A DNA stretch of 64,000 bases, taken from Peptidiphaga gingivicola. Lineage in GTDB: Bacteria; Actinomycetota; Actinomycetes; Actinomycetales; Actinomycetaceae. Below are positions 1 through 8,413 of this stretch, in pieces. The stretch lies in NCBI RefSeq assembly GCF_001652275.1, contig NZ_LVZK01000003.1, positions 1 through 64,000 of the forward strand, written 5' to 3'. The number at the start of each line of letters is the position of its first letter. Position 1 is the stretch's first letter. The notes below the pieces were generated by a model that saw only the letters and a program-made list of their open reading frames with translations, made no database searches and was not told the DNA's origin. The position numbers were made by a program, and so were the translations under genes.

Positions 1-11
1 CCCCACCACAC

Positions 12-58
12 ACCCCAGGAAAAGTATCCGACAAACCAAAAACCTTTTCGCCATCGTC
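12..58 (-). repeat. Partial copy of the tyrS 3' region
   Basis: On the minus strand this stretch can be read as a peptide DDGEKVFGLSDTFPG, nearly the same as DDGAKVLGLSDLLPG in the S4 domain of the adjacent TyrS (about bases 160-207). The similarity ends abruptly on both sides, and the frame shifts at the PGG position relative to tyrS. It is therefore either a scrap from a local duplication or the edge of something outside the window. It lies just downstream of the tyrS stop codon. Confidence 0.6.
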
Positions 59-104
59 ACAGCCCAGCGTCGCCGTCACACCCCCAACCCACGCACCACC
101 AGAT

Positions 105-1367
105 CTACACAACCCCAACCACAGCCAAATTCTTCTTCCCCCTGCGCAAAAGAACCACACCCCCCGGAAGAAGATCCGACAAACCAAGAACCTTCGCGCC
201 ATCGTCAATCTTCACGTTGTTCAGGTACAAACCGCCCGACGCAACGGTGCGCCTAGCCGCCCCCAAGCCCTTTTCAAGGCCCGTTGCGACAAATAGCTCA
301 ATGAGGGGCGTCCCCACTGCCCCTTCCGCGCGGGGAAGCTCTGCAACGGCGTCGGCGAGCGTGCGGGCGTCGAGGGACTCGAGGCCACCCCCGCCGAAAA
401 GGGCTCGAGAAGCGGCTTTGACGCGCTCGGTCGCATCTGCGCCGTGAACCCATGTCGTCACGTCTTCCGCCAAGGCTTTCTGCGCCTCGCGGGCGTGCGG
501 GCGCTCCGCCAGAGCCGTTTCAAGCTCGGCGATTTCTTCGCGGGTTCTGAACGTGAAGACCTTGAGCATGTGAATGACGTCGTCGTCGGCGGTGTTGAGC
601 CAGAACTGGTAGAACCTGTAGGGGCTGAACATCTCGGGATTGAGCCAGATCGCCCCTCCGGCGGTCTTGCCGAACTTCGTTCCGTCCGACTTCGTGATAA
701 GCGGATTCGTCATGACGTGGACGGATTTTCCCTCGACCTTCCTGATGAGGTCCATGCCGCCGACGAGGTTGCCCCACTGGTCGTTCCCGCCGACTTCCAA
801 CGTGCAACCGTAGCGGCGATACAGCTGGAGGTAGTCATTGGCTTGAAGAATCTGGTAGCTGAATTCCGTAAAGGAGATGCCCTCGTCGGATTCGAGCCGG
901 CGAGCGACGGTGTCCTTCGAGAGCATCGTTCCGAGCCGGAAGTTCTTCCCGATGTCCCGCAGGAAATCGATGGTCGACATCGGCCCGGTCCAGTCGAGGT
1001 TGTTGACGATCCGGGCGGGGTGCTCCCCTTCAAAGTCGAGCAGCGATTCAAGCTGGCCGCGCAGAGCCGCGGCCCAACCGGCGACGACGTCGGCCTCGTT
1101 GAGGTTGCGTTCCTCCTTGCGCCCCGAGGGATCGCCGATGAGCCCCGTGGCCCCGCCGACTAGGGCTAACGGATTATGGCCGGCCATCTGGAGGTGCCTC
1201 ATCACCTTGACCGCGACGAGATGCCCGTGATGGAGGGAGGCCGCCGTCGGATCAAAGCCGCAATAGAAGGTGACGGGGCCTTCGGCAAGCGCCGCGCGCA
1301 ACGCGTCGATGTCGGTGTGTTGGGCGATGAGCCCGCGCCACTGAAGCTCGTCGAGGATGTCCGTCAA
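105..1367 (-). CDS. tyrS: Tyrosyl-tRNA synthetase
   Basis: Class I aminoacyl-tRNA synthetase that charges tRNA-Tyr in the cytoplasm. The 420-residue product has the HIGH-type signature as HHGH (residues 46-49), the tyrosine-binding segment around GGNDQWGN (193-200) and a KMSKS-type loop in the form KFGKT (231-235). An S4 RNA-binding domain fills roughly the last 70 residues and ends with the usual RRGKKN tail. Length matches the bacterial TyrS family. The start is TTG (MTDIL...) preceded by an AAAGG sequence about 9 bases upstream. In many actinobacteria tyrS follows the arginine genes ending in argR; here argR lies upstream on the same strand with one gene between them. Confidence 0.97.
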   Translation of the reverse strand: MTDILDELQWRGLIAQHTDIDALRAALAEGPVTFYCGFDPTAASLHHGHLVAVKVMRHLQMAGHNPLALVGGATGLIGDPSGRKEERNLNEADVVAGWAAALRGQLESLLDFEGEHPARIVNNLDWTGPMSTIDFLRDIGKNFRLGTMLSKDTVARRLESDEGISFTEFSYQILQANDYLQLYRRYGCTLEVGGNDQWGNLVGGMDLIRKVEGKSVHVMTNPLITKSDGTKFGKTAGGAIWLNPEMFSPYRFYQFWLNTADDDVIHMLKVFTFRTREEIAELETALAERPHAREAQKALAEDVTTWVHGADATERVKAASRALFGGGGLESLDARTLADAVAELPRAEGAVGTPLIELFVATGLEKGLGAARRTVASGGLYLNNVKIDDGAKVLGLSDLLPGGVVLLRRGKKNLAVVGVV

Positions 1368-1510
1368 GGTTCCGTGCCTTTCGATCTCGTATTTGACAGC
1401 TGGGAGATTTCCTGATTTTCAAGTATGCCACAGGCCCCTCACGGAGCCCGCGAGGGCGTCGTGAGCGGAATGGGCGGCGATCGGAAAGCCGCGGATTCGC
1501 GGCAGCGAGA

Positions 1511-1999
1511 TCACACATCGGCCACGACGAGGCCCCTGACTTCCTCTCCGACGTCGATGGGCACTTCGACGCCGGACATACGCGGAGTCCAACGAATCCC
1601 CGGCCCGATCTCCTTGAGCACCGACAGGGGCAATGGATCGTCGAGGTCGAGAAGCGCAGTCAGTCTGATGTCGACCCAGCCGGTCACCGGGCGGGCTGCG
1701 TCAGGGTTCCAGTGAGGTCCCTCGTAAATCGTGCTCGTCACCTTGCCCAAGGCGACGAGCCCTCTCGGGGCGACGCCGACCTTCACGAGAAGGGCGAGGT
1801 CGCCCGGCTCCATCCCCGAGCGACGCGAGCCGGTGTTCCACTGCATGTCGATCGCCCCGCCGCCGTCGACGATCGGCAGCCACTTTGCCCAGTCGGGATA
1901 AGGGTCGTAGTGCAGTTTGGGGTTGACGAGGAAGAGAAAGGCGCGTCGCGTCGGCCTCGCTTCCTCGGCAGGGGCGCCTTGCCTTGCGCTGTCGTCCAT
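1511..1999 (-). CDS. EVE/PUA-like domain protein
   Basis: A 162-residue protein with a charged 17-residue N-terminus. A compact domain follows, beginning FLFLVNPK and containing GDLALLVKVG and a following beta-rich stretch (ALGKVTS). This pattern resembles the EVE/PUA-like fold, whose members bind modified bases in DNA or RNA; some act in modification-dependent restriction or RNA metabolism. No nuclease or helicase domain is fused or adjacent, so restriction is not supported here. It sits between argR and tyrS on the same strand, with gaps of about 140 and 240 bases. The ATG start has only a weak ribosome-binding site. The family assignment rests on pattern recognition and is moderate. Confidence 0.6.
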   Translation of the reverse strand: MDDSARQGAPAEEARPTRRAFLFLVNPKLHYDPYPDWAKWLPIVDGGGAIDMQWNTGSRRSGMEPGDLALLVKVGVAPRGLVALGKVTSTIYEGPHWNPDAARPVTGWVDIRLTALLDLDDPLPLSVLKEIGPGIRWTPRMSGVEVPIDVGEEVRGLVVADV

Positions 2000-2240
2000 G
2001 TTGCGAGTTTATCGCCGCAAAAGGGAGGCTTAGCGTCGTCCTCGCGGCCTCTCTCGGCTTCGCCCTCTTTCGCGCCCTTTCAGTGGCGGCGCCGACATGG
2101 CCTCTCTCACTTTCGTATAGGTTCCCTCTCAGTTTTCGCGCTCGTCGCACGCAGCCTTCGAACGGCGACGAAACGGCGGCAGTTCGCCGTCTCAGCGAAA
2201 GAATCCAGGCGAGAGGCAAATGCTGTGCGAGAAGGAAAGA

Positions 2241-2729
2241 CTAGGCGAGAGAAAGAAGCTCAGAGCGGATTTCTTCGGCCCGTTCGGGACTAGAGGTGAT
2301 CACGAGGATGGTGTCGTCACCCGCCAAGCACCCGAGCACCCCGTCGATCATCGCCCTGTCTATCCCGACGGCCAGGATGTTGGCGGCGCCCGGGGGCGTG
2401 CGCAAGACGAGTTGACTGCCCGCGCACTGGGCGCTCACAAGCACCTCGGGGCACCAGCGCTCGAGCTGGGCGCGCGCACCCTGTGCGGCCTTGTACAGCT
2501 CGGCCTCGTCCGGGATTCTGTAGATTTGACGCCCGCTCTTGTTGCGAACCTTGATCGCTTTGAGCTCGTCCAGATCGCGAGAAAGGGTCGCTTGCGTGAC
2601 CGATATTCCGGCTTCGCGCAAAAGGGCGCGAAGCTCACCCTGAGACCCGACGGATTTGTCCGCAAGGATGCTCACTATCAACGCTTGCCGCGCGGTTCGC
2701 GACGTCGGCACGGGCCCGCTAGCCATCAT
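2241..2729 (-). CDS. argR: Arginine repressor ArgR
   Basis: Hexameric DNA-binding repressor of arginine biosynthesis, activated by L-arginine. The 162 residues comprise a winged-helix N-domain (about 12-80, with the ATLSRDLDEL recognition region) and a C-terminal oligomerization/arginine-binding domain carrying GAANILAVGIDRAMIDGV. Length is normal for the family. The start is the first of two adjacent ATG codons, with GGAG a few bases upstream. The arg biosynthetic genes are not seen here: the upstream neighbours are GTPases, so argR is separated from its usual partners, or they lie elsewhere. A palindrome resembling an ARG box lies about 45 bases upstream, suggesting autoregulation. Confidence 0.95.
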   Translation of the reverse strand: MMASGPVPTSRTARQALIVSILADKSVGSQGELRALLREAGISVTQATLSRDLDELKAIKVRNKSGRQIYRIPDEAELYKAAQGARAQLERWCPEVLVSAQCAGSQLVLRTPPGAANILAVGIDRAMIDGVLGCLAGDDTILVITSSPERAEEIRSELLSLA

Positions 2730-2771
2730 TCACTCCGATCCGAACGAAAGTACGTAAGCAGATGCGTCATC

Positions 2772-2787
2772 GCGAATAACTATACGC
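2772..2787 (-). promoter_or_regulatory. ARG-box-like palindrome upstream of argR
   Basis: The 16 bases GCGAATAACTATACGC form an imperfect palindrome (GCGAATA against GCGTATA). It has the AT-rich core and length of ARG boxes bound by ArgR. On the minus strand the core contains TATAGT, a plausible -10 hexamer, so bound ArgR would block transcription of argR. This is inferred from sequence pattern and position only. Confidence 0.45.
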
Positions 2788-2847
2788 TCTTGTGGGGCGG
2801 AAACATGCCTCGGCAGAGACGGGGCGGCGCCGAAACGCCCGCCGCGC

Positions 2848-4389
2848 TCATCGGACGCGCGAAAGATTCCCAATCGCCTCGACGAAGCGAGAATACTCGG
2901 CGCGTTGAGCCTCCACAGGCTCGCGCACCGCAAATCCAGCCCGCTCGTCGAGCGCTCTGGCAAGCTGTGACATCACCCGTTCTCGCGCCGCATTCGATCC
3001 CCGAGAGCGCATGACGCCCACGCTGATCCACACCGCCAGGGCAGCGAGAAGCCCCAGACCGATGAGAATGATCGGCAACCCGACGCCGACCGCCTTCGGC
3101 GGATCGAACATCCCCAAAGCGGCCCAGAAAAAGAGCCAGAGAACCCCGACGACGACAGTCGCCAACGAAGCCCTGAAAAGGGCGCGAGTCACGCCCCACC
3201 AGGACGGCTGCTCCGAATCGCCCACTTCGATGTCTTTCGCCGCGTCTCCCGTGCTTTCAATGAGCCTCACGGTGCGGGCATCGACATCCCGCGCGACCGA
3301 AGACTTCCACGACGTCGGAAGCGCGGCCAACTCGCTGTCGACATAGGTCCGCACAGCCATCTGAGCGGCCGGTATCCGAGCCGGCTCGGGTATGTAGCGA
3401 GGGATCCCGCTGGGCCCGACGACGGCGTCGAGCGGATCGGGAGCGCGATGCGCGCTCCGCGACTTCCACGGAGTCTCTCGCCTGCTTCGCAGGTCGTACG
3501 AACGTGCAGCCGCCTCCGCGACGGCTTCTCCTCCCGCGGCGCTGACCATCGCGCGGGCCGCAGGCATGAAGTCAGCGTGAACGGGGCTCGGAGAAGCTCC
3601 GCCGTCCTTGCGCGAAGCCACGGCCAACGCCTCGCCCGCGGATCGAAGATCCGCCCCCAATCGCAAGCGGGCCGCGTTTCGTTTGGACACGATCTCGGTG
3701 ATGGAACGGCGAAGCTGTTCAACGCCCTCGCCCGTTCGCGCCGACGTCGGGATCAATCGATCGCGAAGCCCGTCTGTGGCCAGCAGCCCCCGCGCATCGA
3801 CGAGAACGACGTTCTTCTCTCGTTGGGCGAGCCTGTCGACCTGGTTGAGGACCACGAGGGTGACCGCTCCGTGCTCGCCGAAATGCTTGAGGTACTCCCT
3901 GTGCAGCAAGGCGTCGGCATACTTTTGCGGGTCGAGGACGAAAACGACGACGTCGGCCCTCTCAATCACCCGATCGGCGGCGCTGCGATGCTCCTCCTCC
4001 GTAGAGTCGAGGTCGGGCAAATCGACGAGAATCACGCTGTCGTCGCCGAAGGCCCCCGGAAGGACGTGGCGGGGGCCGACGCCCATCCAGTCGAGGACCT
4101 CAGAGGTCTCGCTCCCCGAAACCGAGAGCGGCTCGGCGGTCGTCGGCCTCGTGGGTGCGACTTCCGCCACGGTCTCGCCGACAAGGGCGTTGACGAGCGA
4201 GGATTTTCCGCTTCCCGTCGCGCCCGCGAAAGCGACGACGGTGTTCTCTCCCCCGATCTGGACCCGGTCTCGCACGCGGGCCGCCACCTTTTCGGCGTCC
4301 GCGCATTCGTCCCGGAAATACAGGCGAGCGGCCCCGATGGCGTCATCCAGTTCCAGCAAGCCCGCTTCGATACTCATCTCGGCGCTCAT
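2848..4389 (-). CDS. Membrane-anchored GTPase (second of a tandem pair)
   Basis: A P-loop GTPase of 513 residues: G1 GATGSGKSS (56-64), a G2-type Thr cluster (PTRPTT), G3 DLPDLDS and G4 NQVDR. The C-terminal part has two closely spaced hydrophobic segments (starting near SLATVVVGVL and VGVGLPIILI) separated by a short loop, then a basic/amphipathic tail. This fits a GTPase attached to the membrane, as in the YfjP/Era-like and bacterial dynamin-related groups. The function is not known to me. The chosen ATG lies 6 bases after AGAAGGG. An alternative ATG six bases upstream overlaps the stop of the preceding gene as ATGA. The reading frame continues further upstream, but only as a shadow of the preceding gene. 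Confidence 0.8.
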   Translation of the reverse strand: MSAEMSIEAGLLELDDAIGAARLYFRDECADAEKVAARVRDRVQIGGENTVVAFAGATGSGKSSLVNALVGETVAEVAPTRPTTAEPLSVSGSETSEVLDWMGVGPRHVLPGAFGDDSVILVDLPDLDSTEEEHRSAADRVIERADVVVFVLDPQKYADALLHREYLKHFGEHGAVTLVVLNQVDRLAQREKNVVLVDARGLLATDGLRDRLIPTSARTGEGVEQLRRSITEIVSKRNAARLRLGADLRSAGEALAVASRKDGGASPSPVHADFMPAARAMVSAAGGEAVAEAAARSYDLRSRRETPWKSRSAHRAPDPLDAVVGPSGIPRYIPEPARIPAAQMAVRTYVDSELAALPTSWKSSVARDVDARTVRLIESTGDAAKDIEVGDSEQPSWWGVTRALFRASLATVVVGVLWLFFWAALGMFDPPKAVGVGLPIILIGLGLLAALAVWISVGVMRSRGSNAARERVMSQLARALDERAGFAVREPVEAQRAEYSRFVEAIGNLSRVR

Positions 4390-4391
4390 TC

Positions 4392-6122
4392 TCATCCCTT
4401 CTCTTCGCGCGCCGACTCGATGTCGTCGCACGCAGTCTGGATTCCCACGGCAATCCCGGGATCCGTCTCGGCCTCGCGGCACACGTCGCGGAACGGATCG
4501 AGATCGGCTCCAACGAACTTCCTGGCGCGCACAAGGAGCTCCTCGCGTGCCCGTTTCGCCATCTTCCGAACGGCGTCGCCGTCGAAAACGGCCTCCAACA
4601 GCTTTCGAGAGGGAGCTGCGGTGCCTCCCGTGACGCCGTCTCCGTTGGCCAGTCCCTTGGCAGAGGCGAATGTGACGATGATCAGGGCTGCCTCTATCGC
4701 CTTCGCGCCCACCGACGCGGCCCGCTCCGAGGCCGCCTTTCCGCCGCCTTGCTCCTGCACGATGGCGGCAAGCGCCTGTCTCCACCGGCGGACCGTTTCA
4801 ACTGCCTGCCGTCCCCGTTCGTCATTGGGACGCACACTCTCGCCAGCCGCGGCACGCGACGCCTCGGCGCCGGACCTTTGACGCCATGCGTCGTCCACCG
4901 ACCGCGCCGCCCTTTCGGCCTCCGCCGTCAACGAAGCGGCCAGGGCAGCCTCGAGGTTCGCCTCGATTTCGGCGACCGGCAGCGGATCGTTGGCTTTTGG
5001 CTTTCCCTTAAGCCATCCGGCGACGCGGTCGCGGATTCCCCCGACCGATCCGACGATCGAACGCATCGTCCGATTCGCGCCGACGGCATCGTTCCACCTG
5101 CTTAGAGCCTCGCGGCGCACGAGGCGCCCGTCCTCGACGGAGGCGATGATCGATCCGATGGCGACGCCGTCGGCTCTGGCGATGTCGCCGCGCATGGCGC
5201 GCTGAAGATCGATCTGTTCCTTAAGCCCCTCGACGATCGGGTCGCACTGCTCAATCAGCGAGTCCACGGCTCCAGCCAGGGTCTGCCTGGCAACGGAGGC
5301 ACGAGCCGGCCCGTCGTGCGAGAGCCCCGCAAGCCACGTCTTGATCGGGGCGACGTCCTCCGAAGGGATCCGGCCGTCGCCGTCGATCCTTTCGGATATG
5401 GCAAAAAGCGGGGCGTGTCCCAGACCGCGCTCGGCGAGCCTGTGAGAAAGGTCGGAGCGCACCTGCGCGCCGACGCCCGAAGGGACCCGGTTGAGGACCA
5501 CCGCAATGACGATGTCGCGTGAAACGGCTTCGTTGAGCATCGACCATGGAATCGCGTCGGCGTACCGGGCCGCGCTCGTGACGAAGAGCCACAGGTCGGC
5601 GGCTGCGAGCAGCTGGGCGGCGAGGCGCCGATTGTCTTCGACGACCGAGTCGATGTCAGGAGAGTCGAGAAGCGCGATCCCCTCGGGCAGCTCCTTGCTG
5701 TCGGCCAAGGCGAGCTCGGAGTGGGCGCCGTCGTCCACGTCCGTGCTCTGCACCCTTGCCAAGCTCGGCAAAATGCTCTGATCCGCGAACCAGGCCCCGT
5801 CCTCTTCGCGATGGACGAGCAGCGGACGCCGCGTCGTGGGCCTGATAGCTGTCGCCTTGGCCACGTTCTCGCCGAGCAGCGAGTTGACGAGCGTCGATTT
5901 GCCCGCGCCCGTCGAACCTCCCACGACGGCCAACAGCGGCGCGTCGATCCGCGAAAGCCTGGGAAGGATGTAGTCGTCAAGCTGACGGAGAACTTCGGAC
6001 GTCGCTTTGGCGCCGTCCGAAGCCAAGGGCGTCTCGAGAGGGAACGAGACGTCTTCGAGGATGTCGCGCAGCGCGCCGAGCGCCTCCTCGAGTTCCTCCT
6101 GAGAAGCTATGGGAATGCTCAT
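4392..6122 (-). CDS. GTPase (first of a tandem pair)
   Basis: A 576-residue protein whose N-terminal third is a GTPase domain: G1 GGSTGAGKST (68-77), conserved RPTTRRP after it, G3 DSPDID, and a G4 region reading NRVP in place of canonical NKxD. The remainder is mostly alpha-helical and charged, with a short hydrophobic stretch near AALIIVTFAS. It is related to its downstream neighbour in overall plan and seems to derive from an ancient duplication. The stop of hisS overlaps its ATG by four bases (ATGA), so hisS and both GTPases are probably co-transcribed and translationally coupled. The altered G4 suggests relaxed guanine specificity or a partner-dependent site. The biological role is unassigned. 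Confidence 0.8.
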   Translation of the reverse strand: MSIPIASQEELEEALGALRDILEDVSFPLETPLASDGAKATSEVLRQLDDYILPRLSRIDAPLLAVVGGSTGAGKSTLVNSLLGENVAKATAIRPTTRRPLLVHREEDGAWFADQSILPSLARVQSTDVDDGAHSELALADSKELPEGIALLDSPDIDSVVEDNRRLAAQLLAAADLWLFVTSAARYADAIPWSMLNEAVSRDIVIAVVLNRVPSGVGAQVRSDLSHRLAERGLGHAPLFAISERIDGDGRIPSEDVAPIKTWLAGLSHDGPARASVARQTLAGAVDSLIEQCDPIVEGLKEQIDLQRAMRGDIARADGVAIGSIIASVEDGRLVRREALSRWNDAVGANRTMRSIVGSVGGIRDRVAGWLKGKPKANDPLPVAEIEANLEAALAASLTAEAERAARSVDDAWRQRSGAEASRAAAGESVRPNDERGRQAVETVRRWRQALAAIVQEQGGGKAASERAASVGAKAIEAALIIVTFASAKGLANGDGVTGGTAAPSRKLLEAVFDGDAVRKMAKRAREELLVRARKFVGADLDPFRDVCREAETDPGIAVGIQTACDDIESAREEKG

Positions 6123-7438
6123 TTAGTCTCTTTCAACTGCGGGAAGTAATCCGATGATTCTGGCACCCATGCGTCGGGGTCGGCTTCGACCTGTTCGCCC
6201 GTACGGATGTCTTTGACCTGCTCCCCCTCGTCGGTCGAGAACCAGACGAAGGGAATGCCGCGTCTGTCGGCGAACTTGATCTGTTTGCCGAATTTGGCCG
6301 CGGTTGGCGAGACGTCAGTGGGAATCCCGCGACGTCTCAACTTCATGGCTGTAGCCGTCGCGGCAGCCCTGGCACCCTCGTCGTTGACGGCGATGAGAAC
6401 GCAGGTGGGGACTTTCCTCGTCGCGCTCACCGTCGCCTTGCCGATCAAACGCGAGACGAGCCTCGAAACCCCGATGGAAAGCCCAACGCCGGGATACGTG
6501 CGTTTGCCGTCGCTCACGAGCGAATCGTACCGCCCGCCGGAACAGATCGACCCCAGATCCTCGTGGCCGACGAGAACGGACTCGTAGACCGAGCCGGTGT
6601 AGTAATCCAAGCCTCTGGCGATCTTGAGGTCGGCCACGACCGAGCCCGGAATGAGCGCGTTGGCCCCTTCGACGAGGCGCACGAGCTCGTCGAGGCCCTC
6701 CTCGAGCAGATCCGAACGCTGCCCGAGCTCCCGAACGCGGTCGGCCACCGATGCGTCGCTTCCCGAGACGTCAGCGAGCCTGAGGGCGAGATCGGCCTGC
6801 TGCGGCGTCGTCCCCGCCTTCTCGACGAGAGTCTCCGCGACCGCGGCCGGGCCGATCTTGTCAAGCTTGTCGACGATCCGCAGCGTCTCGCCGACGTCCT
6901 CGATTCCGACCGCCTCATAAAACCCCTGGGCTATCTTCCGGTTGGAGGCTCGGACGACGACCCGCGGGATCGGCAGACCCGACAGCGCGTCGACCATGAC
7001 GAGGGGAAGTTCGACCTCGTTGTGGAAGGGAAGCGTTTGCTCGCCGACGACGTCGACGTCAGCCTGCACGAACTCGCGAAAACGCCCGTCCTGCGGCCGT
7101 TCCCCGCGCCAAACCTTCTGCATCTGGTAGCGCTTGAATGGAAAGTCGAGCTTTCCCGCGTGTTCCAAAACGTACCGGGCTAGCGGAACCGTCAGGTCGA
7201 AATGAAGGCCCATCTCCGAATCTTGGGACGGCCCGCCCTGGAGGCGGCTCAGGACGTAGATCTCCTTGGAGGTCTCGCCTTTGCGCAACAGCTGGTCGAG
7301 AGGCTCGACCGCGCGGGTCTCAATCCCCGAAAAACCGTGCAGCTCGAAGGTGCGCCGCAGAGCGTCGAGAATGCGGTCTTCGACGATCCTGTCCTGCGGC
7401 AACCACTCGGGGAATCCGGAGAGAGGGGCAATCTTCAT
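6119..7438 (-). CDS. hisS: Histidyl-tRNA synthetase
   Basis: Class II synthetase charging tRNA-His. Starting at MKIAPLSGFPEW the product is 439 residues, the usual size. Class II motif 2 appears as QMQKVWRGERP followed by FREFVQADVDVVG, and the HisRS-specific motif as RGLDYYTG. The C-terminal anticodon-binding domain ends near VKDIRTGEQVEAD. The reading frame remains open upstream for 24 codons, but the conserved N-terminus fits the internal ATG. Its stop overlaps the start of the first GTPase gene, making it the first gene of a three-gene unit. Confidence 0.95.
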   Translation of the reverse strand: MKIAPLSGFPEWLPQDRIVEDRILDALRRTFELHGFSGIETRAVEPLDQLLRKGETSKEIYVLSRLQGGPSQDSEMGLHFDLTVPLARYVLEHAGKLDFPFKRYQMQKVWRGERPQDGRFREFVQADVDVVGEQTLPFHNEVELPLVMVDALSGLPIPRVVVRASNRKIAQGFYEAVGIEDVGETLRIVDKLDKIGPAAVAETLVEKAGTTPQQADLALRLADVSGSDASVADRVRELGQRSDLLEEGLDELVRLVEGANALIPGSVVADLKIARGLDYYTGSVYESVLVGHEDLGSICSGGRYDSLVSDGKRTYPGVGLSIGVSRLVSRLIGKATVSATRKVPTCVLIAVNDEGARAAATATAMKLRRRGIPTDVSPTAAKFGKQIKFADRRGIPFVWFSTDEGEQVKDIRTGEQVEADPDAWVPESSDYFPQLKETK

Positions 7439-7521
7439 GGGGACTATTGTTCCACGATTGGCGCCCATCCCCGGCATCCGGGCAAATCGCCGGAGAGAAA
7501 GGGCGCGCATTCGATCCGATT

Positions 7522-8256
7522 TCAGGCCATTTCGCCTGAAATTGCAAGCTTCAGATAATGCGAGCGCTCCTTTTCCCGCCCCATCGTCGAGGACGGGCCG
7601 TGCCCGGGGAAGAAGACGGTTGCGGGATCGATCACTCCCGCCAGCGTCCGCAACGACTCTGCGGCCGCAACGGGGTCGCCCCCGGGAAGGTCCGTCCGCC
7701 CGACGCCGTCTCTAAAGAGCACGTCGCCGCTGAGCATGAGCTTCTCGCCGAAAACGCCCTCGGGGAAGACCACGGATTCGCGATCCGGATCGATTTTCCC
7801 CGATAGAAGGAAAACGCACGAACCCTCCGTGTGCCCCGGCGCAGGGACCGCGCGCATCGCCACGCCGGGCACGATCTGCCCGCCCTCGCCCTCGAAGAAT
7901 TCTCGGGGGAGCGCCGCGGTTCCCTTCGGTTTGATCCAGGAATGCCCGCTGGCTTCGGGGAATACGCCCGCCGCGGCGGGGCCCATGGCCGCCGGGTCCT
8001 CCATTCTGTACAGGTCCGGGCCGGGAACGTAGACCGGCGCTTCGCCGGCAATCAGCCCCGAGTCCCACACGTGGTCGATGTGCCCGTGGGTGCAAAGCAC
8101 GCCGCCGAGGCTCAGTCGGCGAGAAGTCAGGGTTTCTTCGATCCATTCGGCCGATCCCGCGCCGGGGTCCACGACGAGGGCGACCCGCTGCTGCGAATCG
8201 GCGAGTATATAGCAATTCGCTTCGATGAGAGTCCGATTGTAGCGGAGAAAGATCAT
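7522..8256 (-). CDS. Metallo-beta-lactamase-fold hydrolase (glyoxalase II-like)
   Basis: A 244-residue single-domain hydrolase that binds two metal ions. The zinc ligands are visible: HGHIDH (57-62), the later His in PGHTEGS, the bridging Asp in SGDVLF and a final His in PGHGPSS. Proteins of this plan next to hisS and relA in actinobacteria are annotated as glyoxalase-II-like thioester hydrolases. The substrate cannot be read from the sequence. The start MIFLRYN has no strong ribosome-binding site. The next gene reads away on the plus strand, so the 157 bases between them should hold both promoters. Confidence 0.85.
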   Translation of the reverse strand: MIFLRYNRTLIEANCYILADSQQRVALVVDPGAGSAEWIEETLTSRRLSLGGVLCTHGHIDHVWDSGLIAGEAPVYVPGPDLYRMEDPAAMGPAAAGVFPEASGHSWIKPKGTAALPREFFEGEGGQIVPGVAMRAVPAPGHTEGSCVFLLSGKIDPDRESVVFPEGVFGEKLMLSGDVLFRDGVGRTDLPGGDPVAAAESLRTLAGVIDPATVFFPGHGPSSTMGREKERSHYLKLAISGEMA

Positions 8257-8413
8257 GGTTGTACGCTATCGTTTTCAAGGCTTCCGTGTCGACGGGGCGA
8301 CGGCGTTCGCAGGGTGGACAACCCGGGCGGAGGCCGCGATTTTGGTTTTACAATGTCTTCTACAACGCTGTTTCTTACGGCGTACAGTCACGCCGTCTCC
8401 CCGAGGAGCTTCT

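Noticed and set aside
1511-1999. Modification-dependent restriction system
   Set aside because: Only the EVE-like domain is present; there is no nuclease or ATPase partner in the neighbourhood.
4396-4785. Long N-terminal extension of the second GTPase
   Set aside because: The 390 bases are the other-frame shadow of the first GTPase gene; the start with a ribosome-binding site is at 4389.
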